DNA from: an uncultured Roseateles sp.
GTDB taxonomy: Bacteria > Pseudomonadota > Gammaproteobacteria > Burkholderiales > Burkholderiaceae
Assembly (NCBI GenBank): GCA_946886855.1
Contig: CAMPJJ010000018.1
Span: forward strand, 6,431 to 70,430
DNA: 64,000 bases
Direction of reading: 5' to 3'
Below are positions 7,315 to 16,789 of the stretch, in pieces (the stretch's first letter is position 1; each line of letters starts with the position of its first letter). The notes beneath the pieces were generated by a model. That model did no database searches. It was not told the DNA's origin and worked only from the letters and a program-made list of their open reading frames with translations. The position numbers were made by a program, and so were the translations under genes.

Positions 7315-9381
7315 TCATTGCGCGCCCTGTTGCGCGCCCTGCCCGTCCTTCAGGTGCTTGGCGAGGAAGACCTCGACGCGCCTGGCGAAGTCGACACTGT
7401 TGTCCAGGTTGCCGAAGCCGTGGGCTTCGCCGCGGTACGTGATCCATTCGGGCGGACGGCCGACCTTCACGAGCGCGTCGCGCATGCGTTCGCCGTGCTC
7501 GATCGGGACGCGGACATCGCGTTCGCCGTAGGCCAGCAGCAGCGGCGCCCGGATGCGGTCGGCCAGCAGCACCGGGGAATTGGCCTTGAGCATGTCGGCA
7601 TCCTTGACCGCGTCGCCGACCATGGCGGGCGCCATGTAGCTGCGGTAGGCGCTGCCGAGGTCGTCGTCCACCCAGCTGTCGCCCTTGACGAACAGCATCA
7701 GGTCGGTCACGCCGAGCCAGGCCACGCCGCAGCGATACAGCGCGCCGTCCTTGGCCAGCCCCATCAGCGCCGCATAACCGCCGTAGCTGGCGCCCGCGAT
7801 GCAGGCGCGGTCCGAGGCGAGCTTCTGCTGGCGCGCCCAGACCAGCGAGTCGGCGATGTCGTCCTGCATGGCCTGACCCCACTGACGGAACCCGTCGCGG
7901 TAGTGCTTGTCGCCGTAGCCTTCGCTGCCGCGGAATTCCGGCTCGATGACGAGGTACCCGCGCGAGGCGAGGAACTGCGACCAGCCGTTCCATTCCCAGA
8001 CGCGGCCGCGCACGAACGGACCGCCGTGCACCAGCACCACGGCCGGCGCCGGCTTGCCCGGCGCGACGCCGCGCGGCAGCGTGAGCCACACCGGCAGGTC
8101 GGCGCCGTCACGGGCCTTGATGCGGTGCAGCTCCTGGCTGGCCATCGCGCGCGGATCGACGTCGGGGCGCTGACGGCCGACCGGCTGCCAGCGGTCGGCT
8201 TCGGCGGCGGCGGCCCGGTACACCCAGTACTCGCCGGGCTCCCGGTCGGAGAAATTGCGCACCACGGCGACCATGTCCGGCTTGCCGCATCGCGCGCACT
8301 GGACGACGTTGACGCCGTCGGTGAAGCGGGCGTCGACCAATTTCTGGAACTCGCGCATGGCAGGGTCGAACCACGCCGTCGCCTGCGCGTCCGTCTGGTA
8401 GCGCAGGCCGACGGTGCGCCCCGCGTCCCGGATCACGGCGCTCTGTGCATCGAAACCCGGCGTGCTGAGCAGTGCCCGGGGTTCCGGCTTGCGGGTCTGG
8501 AAATCGAAACGGGTGAGCACCTCGTAGCGCTGCGCGCCTTCGAGCCGCTTCACGAACAGTCGACCCGTGTCGTCGACGGCGACGGGGACGAAGGGCAGAC
8601 CCAGCAGGTCGCCGCGTGTGAGTTCGGACCAGCTCGTCTCACCCGGTCCGCGCCAATGGACGACCTGCACGTTCTCCTGTTCCGTGATCACGAGGCGGGG
8701 CTCGCCGTGGCTGTCGAAGAGGAAACTCACCGCGCCGCGAGGTTCGTCGAAGGTCGCCGGCAGTGCACGGCCCGTGTCGACGTTCAGCCAGAGCGGGGTG
8801 TAGGCGCTGCGGTTGTTGGAGCGGTTGATGCCGAACTTGCCGACGAGCACCCGGTTGCCCGGCTCGCCCTCATGGGGGAAAGGCACGGTGAGGAGCCGAT
8901 GGTTCCAGGTCAGCGCGCCGCCGAAGGCCTTGCGCTCGCCTTCGGTCTCCTGCTCGCGCTGGATCAGTTGCCGGATGCCGGAGCCGTCCGCGGCCACCGA
9001 GAACAGCCCGCTGGCCTGGTAGTGCGTCCCGGACGCGACGCGGCGGTCGGCGGCGGAGAAGACGATCTTGTCGTCGTTGACCCAGAAGAAGTCGCCGACG
9101 TCGTCGTTGCTGAACTGCACCACGCGGCGGGCCTCGATCTTGGCGCCCAGTTCGAACACGTAAAGGCCGACCCGCAGGCCGGGGGCACCCGGCGCGGCGA
9201 CGGCCAGGCGCCTGCCGTTCGGCGAGAGCTTGGCTTCATTGAGCTCGGCGTTCTTGAAGAACACGTCGGCCGGCACGGCAGCGGGTGCAGGCGCCGGTTG
9301 GGCGTTCGCGACGCCCTGCAGGCCGGACAGCGCCAGGGCGAGCGACAACGCGCAGCGGCGCGCGACGGAAATCGGCTTCAT
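7315..9381 (-). CDS. Secreted S9-family prolyl oligopeptidase-type peptidase
   Basis: A 688-residue exported serine peptidase. It has a signal peptide (MKPISVARR followed by a hydrophobic core, cleavage near VANA), then a beta-propeller-like region of about 400 residues, then an alpha/beta-hydrolase domain. The catalytic triad is visible: Ser532 in GASYGG, Asp622 in GERDVRVP and His654 in GEAHGF. These proteins cleave peptides in the periplasm or outside the cell, so a scavenging role is likely. The ATG at 9381 is preferred over longer in-frame starts because a GGGAG ribosome site precedes it and the signal peptide begins there. The C-terminus ends in a short GAQ repeat from a 12-bp duplication. 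Confidence 0.88.
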   Translation of the reverse strand: MKPISVARRCALSLALALSGLQGVANAQPAPAPAAVPADVFFKNAELNEAKLSPNGRRLAVAAPGAPGLRVGLYVFELGAKIEARRVVQFSNDDVGDFFWVNDDKIVFSAADRRVASGTHYQASGLFSVAADGSGIRQLIQREQETEGERKAFGGALTWNHRLLTVPFPHEGEPGNRVLVGKFGINRSNNRSAYTPLWLNVDTGRALPATFDEPRGAVSFLFDSHGEPRLVITEQENVQVVHWRGPGETSWSELTRGDLLGLPFVPVAVDDTGRLFVKRLEGAQRYEVLTRFDFQTRKPEPRALLSTPGFDAQSAVIRDAGRTVGLRYQTDAQATAWFDPAMREFQKLVDARFTDGVNVVQCARCGKPDMVAVVRNFSDREPGEYWVYRAAAAEADRWQPVGRQRPDVDPRAMASQELHRIKARDGADLPVWLTLPRGVAPGKPAPAVVLVHGGPFVRGRVWEWNGWSQFLASRGYLVIEPEFRGSEGYGDKHYRDGFRQWGQAMQDDIADSLVWARQQKLASDRACIAGASYGGYAALMGLAKDGALYRCGVAWLGVTDLMLFVKGDSWVDDDLGSAYRSYMAPAMVGDAVKDADMLKANSPVLLADRIRAPLLLAYGERDVRVPIEHGERMRDALVKVGRPPEWITYRGEAHGFGNLDNSVDFARRVEVFLAKHLKDGQGAQQGAQ

Positions 9382-9548
9382 CGGGAACTCCCTGTTCCGC
9401 CGCGCCGCGCAGGCGGCCGGGGATGGTCTTGTGATGGCGAGGGATGCTAGCGGCGTCAGGAGCGGCGACGTCTGGGGGATGTCCCGGAGCGGAAGGCCCA
9501 ATGAAAATCCGAACGCAGATTTCTCCAGCCCTTTGAGCCCTCCCACCG

Positions 9549-10022
9549 ATGTCGATTCCACTGCGCCCCCCACTCAGCAACCTCGTGATCGGCGCGCTCA
9601 GCGCGGCGTTCTTCTTCTGGCTCGCCGCCGTGTCCTTCACGACCGGCAAGCACCCCGCGGCCACGCTCGGCACCACGGTGTGCTTCGTCGTGCTCGGGCT
9701 GATGGCGCTGCCCATGGTCGCGGACTACTTCTTCGCCCGGCACCGGCTGTCCGACGAAGCCATCGACTTCGGTCGCCGCTTCGGCGGGCGCGGCACGATG
9801 CGCTGGGCCGACGTGCGACTCGTGCGCTTCTCGCCGACGATGAAATGGTTTGTGCTCGACGACCAGGCGCGGACCCGAGCGCGGGTGTCGGCAAACCTGG
9901 CAGGGCTGCCGGAGTTCGCGAGACTCGCGCTCGCCCATGTGCCGCCCGAGGCGATCGACAGCAAGACCCACAAGCTGCTCGTCGATGCCAGCCTCGGCCG
10001 TCGACCGCGCGTGTGGCTGTGA
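9549..10022 (+). CDS. Small membrane protein with PH-like C-terminal part
   Basis: 157 residues with two hydrophobic segments (about residues 10-32 and 40-60) followed by a soluble region rich in beta-strand pattern. The layout of two helices then an about 90-residue domain resembles bacterial PH-domain membrane proteins, but I see no diagnostic motif. It is divergent from the S9 peptidase gene and convergent with the glycosyltransferase gene. Function unknown. Confidence 0.7.
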   Translation: MSIPLRPPLSNLVIGALSAAFFFWLAAVSFTTGKHPAATLGTTVCFVVLGLMALPMVADYFFARHRLSDEAIDFGRRFGGRGTMRWADVRLVRFSPTMKWFVLDDQARTRARVSANLAGLPEFARLALAHVPPEAIDSKTHKLLVDASLGRRPRVWL

Positions 10023-10032
10023 GCGATGAGCG

Positions 10033-10926
10033 CTATGCGCTCTCGCTGGGCGAGGGCACATGACCCGTGCGCGCCATCGCGAAGTAGCGGCGGATCTCCG
10101 GTTCGGTCATGTCCTCGTAGAACTTGATCGAGTGCACGACCTTCATGCCCGCCTCGAGCAGGCGGGCGGGCGTGTCGGGCAGGCCGCGCCACTTCACTCC
10201 CATCGGACCCGCGGGCGCACCGAACTCGCCCATCGTGAACCCGCGCGCAGCGGTGATGAGGCTGAACAGGTGGTCCTCGCTGATGCCGCTGTCGTGGAAC
10301 ACGTCCAGATGCAGATCACCAGCCGCGCGCATCTTCTTCAGCAGCGTTGGCCGCAGGTACACCGCCGCGCCCAGCACGTGTTCGCCGAGGACCCAGCCCT
10401 GGGCCCTGGCCGCACGCGTCCAGCGATGCATCCGTATCCAGCGCGGCACGCGCCGCAGACCGTGCCAGCGCATGCTGTCGCGGAGCACGTCCTCGATCGG
10501 ACCGTAGTCCCGCGCGGTGCCGTCGTAGCCGATCTTGAGCAGGCCCAGCATGCCCAGTCGCGCATCCTGGGAAAACCGGGCGATCGCCTCTTCCTCGGGC
10601 GCCCGACCGGTGATCAGGGCGTCGGTGTCGATGCGCAGCAGCACATCGAAGTCGTAGTTCGCCAGTGCATGCCGATAGGCGCGGGCCAGGTTGACCGTGA
10701 GGCCGCCCCGGATGCCGGGAAAGCCAGCGGAGGGCAGGCGCACGACCCGGGCATCGCGGGTCTCCAGAAACTCCCGCGTCGCCTCGGATCGGCTGTCGTC
10801 CACCGCCAGGATGACCTGTTCGGGCGTGCAATAGGTCAGCAGGCTGTCGATGGTGTCGGCCCCATTGTCATCGGGCCCCACGGGCATGACGACCAGCTGC
10901 CGGCAATGGCGGCGCGACGTGTTCAT
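10033..10926 (-). CDS. Glycosyltransferase family 2-like protein
   Basis: A 297-residue protein with a GT-A style core. The N-terminal strand VVMPVG is followed by the acidic nucleotide-sugar site LLRIDTDALI, a DxD-type motif. I see no membrane segment, so it probably acts in the cytoplasm or at the membrane face. The start at 10926 is supported by GGGAGAG eight bases upstream. A longer frame to 10971 lacks this. There is no sugar-biosynthesis neighbour, so the acceptor is unknown. Confidence 0.7.
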   Translation of the reverse strand: MNTSRRHCRQLVVMPVGPDDNGADTIDSLLTYCTPEQVILAVDDSRSEATREFLETRDARVVRLPSAGFPGIRGGLTVNLARAYRHALANYDFDVLLRIDTDALITGRAPEEEAIARFSQDARLGMLGLLKIGYDGTARDYGPIEDVLRDSMRWHGLRRVPRWIRMHRWTRAARAQGWVLGEHVLGAAVYLRPTLLKKMRAAGDLHLDVFHDSGISEDHLFSLITAARGFTMGEFGAPAGPMGVKWRGLPDTPARLLEAGMKVVHSIKFYEDMTEPEIRRYFAMARTGHVPSPSESA

Positions 10927-11008
10927 GGGCTCTCCCTGCCGGGCGGTATCGCCCAAGCGGCGATCCTGCATGAACAGGCCGGGATGCGCAGCCCCGGATT
11001 TGAGTGGA

Positions 11009-11983
11009 TCAATCCGCGGTGATCCCCCGCTCCTTCACCAGCTTCGCCCACTGGGGCAGTTCCTTCTCCAGCCGCGCACGCGCCTGCGCGGCTGTCGACG
11101 GCGTGGACTCGAAGCCTTCCTTCGCCATCCGGTCCTTGAGCGCCTGCGCGCCGAGCACCGCTTGAAGCGTCGCGTTCAGCTTGTCGATGACGGGTCGCGG
11201 CGTCGCGGCCGGTGCGAAGACCATGAACCAGGTCTCGAACGAATAGCCAGGAACACCGGCCTCGGCGATGGTCGGCACGTCGGGCATCAGCGGCGAGCGC
11301 TTCGGGCCGGTCACGCCCAGCGCGCGCAGCTTGCCCGATTGCACATGCCCCTGCGCCGCGGACAGCACCGGGAAGGACATCTCCACCTGGCCGCCGATCG
11401 TGTCGCTCAAGGCGGGGCCGCCGCCGCGGTAGGGGATGTGGACGATGCTCACGCCCGCGACCGCCTTGAACAGTTCCGCCGACATGTGGAAGGTGCTGCC
11501 CGTGCCCGCCGACGCGTAGGAGAGCTTGCCCGGCTGGCTCTTCGCGAGCGCGACCAGTGCCTTGACCGTCTTCGCCGGCACCTGCTCGTTGACGACGAGC
11601 ACGTGCTGCGAGCTCGCCACCATGCCGATCGGCGCCAGGTCCTTGAGCGTGTCGTAGGGCATCTTCGGCGTGAGCGCCGGATTGATCGCGAGCGAGACCG
11701 TCTGCAGGCCGATGGTGTAGCCGTCGCCGACGGACTTCGCGACCTCGGCCACGCCGACATTGCCGCCCGCGCCCGCCTTGTTCTCGACCACCAGCGGCTT
11801 GCCGAGCGCCTTGCCCCATTCGTCCGAGATCAGCCGCGCGACGATGTCGGCGCTGCCGCCGGGCGCGTAGGGCACGATCAGGCGCACCGGCCGGTCCGGA
11901 TAGCTCTGCGCCAGCGCGACGGCCGGCAGCATCGTCGCGGCCAGCGCCATCGAGCCCGCCGCGATCAGGGATCTGCGAATCAT
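11009..11983 (-). CDS. Bug/TctC-family tripartite tricarboxylate transporter receptor
   Basis: A 324-residue periplasmic solute receptor with a signal peptide ending near VALA. The hallmark segments follow: YPDRPVRLIVPYAPGGSADI after the cleavage site, then ENKAGAGGNVG. Such receptors are hugely expanded in Burkholderiales and bind carboxylates or related small molecules. No TctA/TctB membrane partners lie next to it, as is common for orphan Bug proteins, so the ligand cannot be named. A class-I AraC/DJ-1 regulator gene follows on the same strand. Confidence 0.88.
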   Translation of the reverse strand: MIRRSLIAAGSMALAATMLPAVALAQSYPDRPVRLIVPYAPGGSADIVARLISDEWGKALGKPLVVENKAGAGGNVGVAEVAKSVGDGYTIGLQTVSLAINPALTPKMPYDTLKDLAPIGMVASSQHVLVVNEQVPAKTVKALVALAKSQPGKLSYASAGTGSTFHMSAELFKAVAGVSIVHIPYRGGGPALSDTIGGQVEMSFPVLSAAQGHVQSGKLRALGVTGPKRSPLMPDVPTIAEAGVPGYSFETWFMVFAPAATPRPVIDKLNATLQAVLGAQALKDRMAKEGFESTPSTAAQARARLEKELPQWAKLVKERGITAD

Positions 11984-12138
11984 CTTGTCTCCTGTGAAGC
12001 CCCGGTCGTGCGCCGGGGTCGCTCGATGCTAGGCCCGCGTCCGCCTTCCGGAATGTCGAGCCGGATCATTCTTTCGTTCCTGGAGGTTATGAAAGCATCG
12101 CCCGAGCTAACGCCCTGGCATCGCCGGCGGCCGCGGCG

Positions 12139-13155
12139 TCAACGCGTGCCGAAGCTCTTCCGGTAGGCGCTGGGGCTGACGCCGGCGATGCGTTGGAATT
12201 GGGTGCGGAAATTCGCCGCCGATCCCAGGCCGACGGCCTCCACGATCTGCTCGATGCTCGAGGAGCCCGTCTCGAGCAGTTCCTGCGCGCGGCGCACCCG
12301 CGCCTGGCTCAGCCATTGCACCGGCGAGAGGCCGAACTGCGCGCGGAATCGGCGATGCAGCGTGCGGGCGCTGACGCAACCCTGGCTCGCGAGTTCATCC
12401 ATCGAGATCGGACGGTGCAGTTGTCGCAGCGCCCAGGCGATGACGGGCTGCAGGTCGCGGTCGGGCGGCAGGTCGGCGGGCTGGATGAACTGGGCCTGGC
12501 CGCCCTCGCGCTGCAACGGGACGACCGACAAGCGCGCCATCCTCGCGGCCACGGCCGTGCCGTAGTCGCCGCGCACCATGTGCAGGCAGAGATCGATCCC
12601 GGCGGCCGCGCCGGCCGACGTGAGGATCTGCCCGTTGTCAACGAAGAGCACCGCGGGATCGAGGTCGACCTCCGGATGGCGCTGCGCCATCAGCGCAGCG
12701 GCGGCCCAGTGCGTCGTCGCGCGCAGTCCGTCGAGCAGTCCCGCCTGTGCGAGCACGAACGCGCCCGTGCAGATCGACGCGATCCGGGCGCCGCGCGCGT
12801 GCGCCGCGAGCAGCGCGCGCTGGACGGCCGGGCTGATCGGCATCGTCGGCGACTCGATGCCGGGCACGATGATCGTGTGCGCGGCCTTCAGCGTCGCGAG
12901 GCGGCGCTTCACGCCGATCATGAAGCCGCCGGCGTCGATCTCGTCCTGCTCGGCGCAGACCGTCACCGCGTAACCCTTGCGTCCGTCATCGAGCACGGTG
13001 CGGCCGAACACCTCGCCGGCGATCGTCAGGTCGAAGGGCACCACGCCGGGAAGCGCGAGCACGGCCACCTGGATCCCGCCCTCACCGCCCGACCGCTCCC
13101 GCGTTGCTGGAGAAGGCGTGCGGAACGACGAGCGAGGAGATCGCGAGACAGGCAT
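12139..13155 (-). CDS. GlxA-family AraC regulator with DJ-1/PfpI domain
   Basis: About 338 residues. The N-terminal half is a DJ-1/PfpI (class I amidotransferase-like) domain with the conserved cysteine in SICTGAFVLA. The C-terminal half is an AraC/XylS DNA-binding domain with two helix-turn-helix units (SARTLHRRFRAQFG and the second at EAVGLGSAANFRTQFQRIAG). GlxA-type proteins are transcription regulators whose DJ-1 domain probably senses a ligand. The first about 28 residues are poorly conserved in character, so the true start may be a little downstream. The nearest candidate target is the Bug receptor on the same strand. Confidence 0.85.
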   Translation of the reverse strand: MPVSRSPRSSFRTPSPATRERSGGEGGIQVAVLALPGVVPFDLTIAGEVFGRTVLDDGRKGYAVTVCAEQDEIDAGGFMIGVKRRLATLKAAHTIIVPGIESPTMPISPAVQRALLAAHARGARIASICTGAFVLAQAGLLDGLRATTHWAAAALMAQRHPEVDLDPAVLFVDNGQILTSAGAAAGIDLCLHMVRGDYGTAVAARMARLSVVPLQREGGQAQFIQPADLPPDRDLQPVIAWALRQLHRPISMDELASQGCVSARTLHRRFRAQFGLSPVQWLSQARVRRAQELLETGSSSIEQIVEAVGLGSAANFRTQFQRIAGVSPSAYRKSFGTR

Positions 13156-13295
13156 GGGAAAACACTCCGGGCGTGGAACATCGACGATCCGGCATTCTCC
13201 ACGCGGTTGGCTGGAAACAGTCGAATGAAGTCGATTCAGCCACTTTCCGCTGAAGCCTCCGATCGGAAGAATCCCGCCTGTTCATCACGGACCTC

Positions 13296-13640
13296 ATGGA
13301 GTGCCTGTTGCCTCATCCGTCCCGTTCTCATCCGCCTGGTCCGGACGACCTCCCCCGTCTCTCGATGCTCCGACGCCTGTGCCTGTTGGAGGCCTTCACG
13401 CTGCTGGCACTGGTGCTGGTCGCGGTGCCATTGAAGCACCTCGCTGGTCTGCCGATCGCGGTATCCGTCATGGGACCGGTGCACGGCATGGCCTTCCTCG
13501 TCTTCTGCTGGCAGCTCGCGCAGGCGGCGGCGGAGCGCGCGGTCGACGGTCCCACCGCGTGGCGGATGCTGCTCGCCGCGTTCATCCCGCTGGGCGGTCT
13601 CTACAGCTGGCGCCTGCTGCGCCGTGGAGCGGCGACGTGA
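13296..13640 (+). CDS. DUF3817 small membrane protein
   Basis: 114 residues with three hydrophobic helices. The segment from MLRRLCLLEAFTLLALVL onward matches the DUF3817 pattern, including a conserved PVHGMAF stretch. An internal ATG at 13365 begins exactly at that pattern and could be the real start. Neither start has a strong ribosome site. The stop overlaps the start of the next gene, suggesting coupling. Function of the family is unknown. Confidence 0.75.
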   Translation: MECLLPHPSRSHPPGPDDLPRLSMLRRLCLLEAFTLLALVLVAVPLKHLAGLPIAVSVMGPVHGMAFLVFCWQLAQAAAERAVDGPTAWRMLLAAFIPLGGLYSWRLLRRGAAT

Positions 13641-14065
13641 TGTACGTCTGGCTCAAGGGATTGCATCTCGCGGCGGTGCTGACCTGGGTGGGCGGGCTGA
13701 TGCTGCTCGCCGTGACGGCGGCCGCGCTGCGCAACGTCAAGGATGGCGTCCTGCTCCCGCACGAGAAGCGTCTGGCGACGGCCGTCCTGCGCTGGGATCG
13801 GCGCGTGACCACGCCAGCCATGCTGGCGGTCTGGGCACTTGGCATCGGACTTGCGAGCTGGGGCGGCTGGTTCGGGGCGCTGTGGCTGAGCGCGAAGCTG
13901 CCGATCGTCGTCGCGCTGTCAGGCCTGCACGGCATTCTGACGGCGACGCTGCGTCGGCACGTCGAGCACAGGGAGCGCCCTGCTCCGCCCTGGATCCGTC
14001 ATGCGCCGGTCGTGGCCATCGTCGGCTCAATCGCGATCGCGCTGCTTGCAACGATCAAGCCTTGA
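13640..14065 (+). CDS. CopD/HemJ-like four-helix membrane protein
   Basis: 141 residues with four hydrophobic helices. The N-terminal WLKGLHLAAVLTWVGG carries the conserved histidine of the CopD/HemJ superfamily, and a second one is in LSGLHG. HemJ-type proteins oxidise protoporphyrinogen, while others in the superfamily are linked to copper. Which applies here is not settled. ATG at 13640 overlaps the DUF3817 stop (TGATG), so the two are probably co-translated. No other heme gene is adjacent. Confidence 0.75.
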   Translation: MYVWLKGLHLAAVLTWVGGLMLLAVTAAALRNVKDGVLLPHEKRLATAVLRWDRRVTTPAMLAVWALGIGLASWGGWFGALWLSAKLPIVVALSGLHGILTATLRRHVEHRERPAPPWIRHAPVVAIVGSIAIALLATIKP

Positions 14066-14098
14066 TCGCGCTCATCCAGGGCGATCGTCGCGCTGTCT

Positions 14099-14872
14099 TC
14101 AGACGTCGAAGCCGGGGCACTGCCGCTGTGCCTGTCTCAACAACGTGGGCCACACGAAGGCGCCGCCCAGGCCGCCGGTCTGCACGCGCATCGACTCGGC
14201 GGTGCCGCGGATGATCGCGTCGTGGACGGGCGTCAGCTCGACGCCGCCGGCCTGCGCGGCGATCTGGATCTGGCAAGCGCTCTCGAAGGTGTACATCGAC
14301 AGGAAGGCGTCGGCGATCGTCTTGCCGACGGTCAGCAGCCCGTGGTTGCGCAGGCAGTAGAAGATCTTGTCGCCGAGGTCGTTCTGCAGCCGCGGCTGCT
14401 CGTCGGGGCGGATCGCGACGCCCTCGTAGTCGTGGTACGCGAGCGAGGCCAGCACGAAGGTCGACTGCTGCGAGATCGGCAGCACCCCGCCCTTCTGCGC
14501 CGACACCGCCACGCCGGCGCGCGTGTGTGTGTGCAGCACGCAGCCCACGTCGGGCCGCGCCGCGTGGATCGCGGAATGGATGATGAAGCCGGCCTGGTTG
14601 ACGGGGAATGGCGTCTCCTGCAGCTTGTTGCCCGACGCGTCGACCTTGATCAGGCTGGAGGCCGTGATCTCGTCGAACATCAGGCCGTAGGGATTGATCA
14701 GGAACTCATGCGCGTCGCCGGGCAGCCGCGCGCTGATGTGCGTGAAGATCAGATCGCTCCAGCCGTAACGCGCGACCAGCCGGTAGCAGGCGGCGAGGTC
14801 CACGCGCAGCTGCCATTCGGCGTCGCTGACCTGGCCCTTGAGCGAAGGGATGCGGGCGGTGATGTCGTCCAT
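14099..14872 (-). CDS. Class II aldolase/adducin family protein
   Basis: A 257-residue class II aldolase fold protein. The metal-binding histidines appear in VLHTHTRAG and NHGLL, and an IFTHIS segment lies near the N-terminus. This subgroup includes uncharacterised proteins related to fuculose-phosphate aldolase and decarboxylases. The substrate is not evident here. The start at 14872 has GGAG seven bases upstream. An upstream in-frame ATG at 14899 lacks this. It is convergent with the CopD-like gene, leaving only 33 bp. Confidence 0.82.
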   Translation of the reverse strand: MDDITARIPSLKGQVSDAEWQLRVDLAACYRLVARYGWSDLIFTHISARLPGDAHEFLINPYGLMFDEITASSLIKVDASGNKLQETPFPVNQAGFIIHSAIHAARPDVGCVLHTHTRAGVAVSAQKGGVLPISQQSTFVLASLAYHDYEGVAIRPDEQPRLQNDLGDKIFYCLRNHGLLTVGKTIADAFLSMYTFESACQIQIAAQAGGVELTPVHDAIIRGTAESMRVQTGGLGGAFVWPTLLRQAQRQCPGFDV

Positions 14873-14987
14873 GGGCGTCTCCAGATCGCGCCGGACCATC
14901 GAACGGGCCGGTCAGCGGCGGATCGTGCTACCGGAGCCTCGGCGTCGCTGTCGCATTCAGGACAGGTCAATGGCTGCCCAGGCCTGT

Positions 14988-15215
14988 TCACTCAGGTACT
15001 TTCAGCAAGTTGGTCCGGAAGTTCAGCTTGCTGCCGAACACCAGCACCACGAACAGGATTGAAATGGCCGCTGCAATCAGATTCGCGATCACGTTGGACC
15101 ATACGCAGGGCCAGAAGCCGAGCGCTCGCTCGATCTGTTTCAACTGTCGCAGGTGATCGGCATCCGCATCGGCCAGCGCATCTGCAAGCGACTGCTGGGC
15201 CATGTCCTCAAGCAT
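14988..15215 (-). CDS. Small membrane protein of unknown function
   Basis: 75 residues from the ATG at 15215, with an acidic N-terminal helix (DALADADADHLRQ) and one long hydrophobic segment near residues 40-62. GAGG lies eight bases upstream. It begins ten bases after the stop of the next small gene, so the two look like one unit. Base composition is lower in GC than the flanks, hinting at acquired DNA. No family recognised. Confidence 0.5.
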   Translation of the reverse strand: MLEDMAQQSLADALADADADHLRQLKQIERALGFWPCVWSNVIANLIAAAISILFVVLVFGSKLNFRTNLLKVPE

Positions 15216-15225
15216 GGTCACAGCC

Positions 15226-15444
15226 TCAGCGCGAGAGGCCTCGATCGATGACCTTGGCTTTCGCCAACCATCGCTCGAATGCATTGTTTGCAGCCTTCAC
15301 GATCTCCTCCCGGCTGGGCATCAGCGCTTGCACAAGGGGCGACGGCACATCGTCGCGACCGCGCGTCATCAGGTGTTGATTCGCACGCCTGATGGTGTGA
15401 GCGTTGATGTACTTGCGAGCGGCCGAGTTCTTCATGAAGGGCAA
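15226..15444 (-). CDS. Small basic protein of unknown function
   Basis: 72 residues, basic, helical in character (SREEIVKAANNAFERWLAKAK) and without membrane segments. It is tightly followed by the small membrane protein gene. I see no strong ribosome site. It sits in a lower-GC island between the aldolase gene and the gcdH terminator, so it could be an accessory insertion. No family recognised. Confidence 0.45.
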   Translation of the reverse strand: MPFMKNSAARKYINAHTIRRANQHLMTRGRDDVPSPLVQALMPSREEIVKAANNAFERWLAKAKVIDRGLSR

Positions 15445-15518
15445 TGCCGCAGCCGCGAGGCTGCTGGAGTGAGGGGCGTGATTTTGGAGCGCATTCCGCG
15501 TGTGACTCGGGAATGGAA

Positions 15519-15538
15519 AAGGGCGCCGTAGCGCCCTT
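15519..15538 (-). terminator. Rho-independent terminator after gcdH
   Basis: The stem aagggcgc / gcgccctt with a four-base loop lies about 21 bp beyond the gcdH stop. On the minus strand it runs into TTTTCC. It marks the likely end of the long anthranilate operon. Confidence 0.75.
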
Positions 15539-15559
15539 CACTTCTGAGGAAACGTGGCT

Positions 15560-16753
15560 TCAGAACGCCGCGATCCCCGTCTGCGCGCGCCCCAGGATCA
15601 GCGCATGGATGTCATGCGTGCCCTCGTAGGTGTTGACCACCTCCAGGTTGACCAGGTGTCTGGCGATCCCGAACTCGTCGCTGATGCCGTTGCCGCCGAG
15701 CATGTCCCGCGCCGCGCGCGCGATGTCCAGCGACTTGCCGCAGCTGTTGCGCTTCATGATGGAGGTGATCTCCACCGCCGCCGTGCCCTCGTCCTTCATG
15801 CGGCCCAGCCGCAGGCAGCCCTGCAGACCCAGCGTGATCTCGGTCTGCATGTCGGCCAGCTTCTTCTGCACCAGCTGGTTGGCCGCCAGCGGCTTGCCGA
15901 ATTGCTGGCGGTCCATCGTGTACTGCCGCGCCGTGTGCCAGCAGAATTCCGCCGCGCCCAGCGCCCCCCACGCGATGCCGTAGCGCGCGCTGTTCAGACA
16001 GGTGAACGGCCCCTTCAGGCCGCGTACGTCCGGGAAGGCGTTCTCCTCCGGGCAGAAGACCTCGTCCATCACGATCTCGCCGGTGATCGACGCCCGCAGG
16101 CCCACCTTGCCGTGGATCGCCGGCGCGCTCAGCCCCTTCCAACCCTTCTCCAGCACGAAGCCGCGGATCTGCCCGCCGTCGTCCTTGGCCCAGACCACGA
16201 ACACATCCGCGATCGGGCTGTTGGTGATCCACATCTTGCTGCCGCTCAGCGAATAACCACCGTCGACCTTGCGCGCCCGCGTCACCATCGAGCCGGGATC
16301 CGAGCCATGGTTCGGCTCCGTCAGCCCGAAGCAGCCGATCCACTCGCCGCTGGCCAGCTTGGGCAGGTACTTGCGCTTGGTCGCCTCGTTGCCGAATTCG
16401 TTGATCGGCACCATCACCAGCGAGCTCTGCACGCTCATCATCGAGCGGTAGCCGCTGTCCACGCGCTCCACCTCGCGCGCGATCAGGCCGTAGCAGACGT
16501 AGTTCAGGCCGGCGCCGCCGTATTCCTCCGGGATCGTCGGGCCGAGCAGGCCCAGCTCGCCCATCTCGCGGAAGATCGCCGCGTCGGTCTTCTCGTGCCG
16601 GAACGCCTCCAGCACGCGCGGCGCCAGCCGGTCCTGGCAGTAGGCCGCCGCCGCGTCGCGCACGGCGCGTTCGTCGTCGGTCAGCTGATGCTCCAGCAGC
16701 AGCGGATCGTCCCAGTGGAATGCGGCCTTCGCGGCCTTGGATGCGTGGCTCAT
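15560..16753 (-). CDS. gcdH: Glutaryl-CoA dehydrogenase
   Basis: A 397-residue acyl-CoA dehydrogenase that oxidatively decarboxylates glutaryl-CoA to crotonyl-CoA, passing electrons to ETF. The three-part ACAD fold is clear. FAD/substrate motifs include [13 protein letters not shown] and [16 protein letters not shown]. The C-terminal [15 protein letters not shown], with catalytic Glu377, is diagnostic of the glutaryl-CoA type. It lies 36 bp after the RidA gene and ends at a terminator, so it is probably the last gene of the anthranilate run. In that setting it would funnel a C5 dicarboxyl-CoA product into central metabolism. Lysine or tryptophan breakdown would also supply its substrate. Confidence 0.93.
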   Translation of the reverse strand: MSHASKAAKAAFHWDDPLLLEHQLTDDERAVRDAAAAYCQDRLAPRVLEAFRHEKTDAAIFREMGELGLLGPTIPEEYGGAGLNYVCYGLIAREVERVDSGYRSMMSVQSSLVMVPINEFGNEATKRKYLPKLASGEWIGCFGLTEPNHGSDPGSMVTRARKVDGGYSLSGSKMWITNSPIADVFVVWAKDDGGQIRGFVLEKGWKGLSAPAIHGKVGLRASITGEIVMDEVFCPEENAFPDVRGLKGPFTCLNSARYGIAWGALGAAEFCWHTARQYTMDRQQFGKPLAANQLVQKKLADMQTEITLGLQGCLRLGRMKDEGTAAVEITSIMKRNSCGKSLDIARAARDMLGGNGISDEFGIARHLVNLEVVNTYEGTHDIHALILGRAQTGIAAF

Positions 16754-16789
16754 GTGTCTCTTCCGTTCCTGAATGCGTTGGAACCGATC

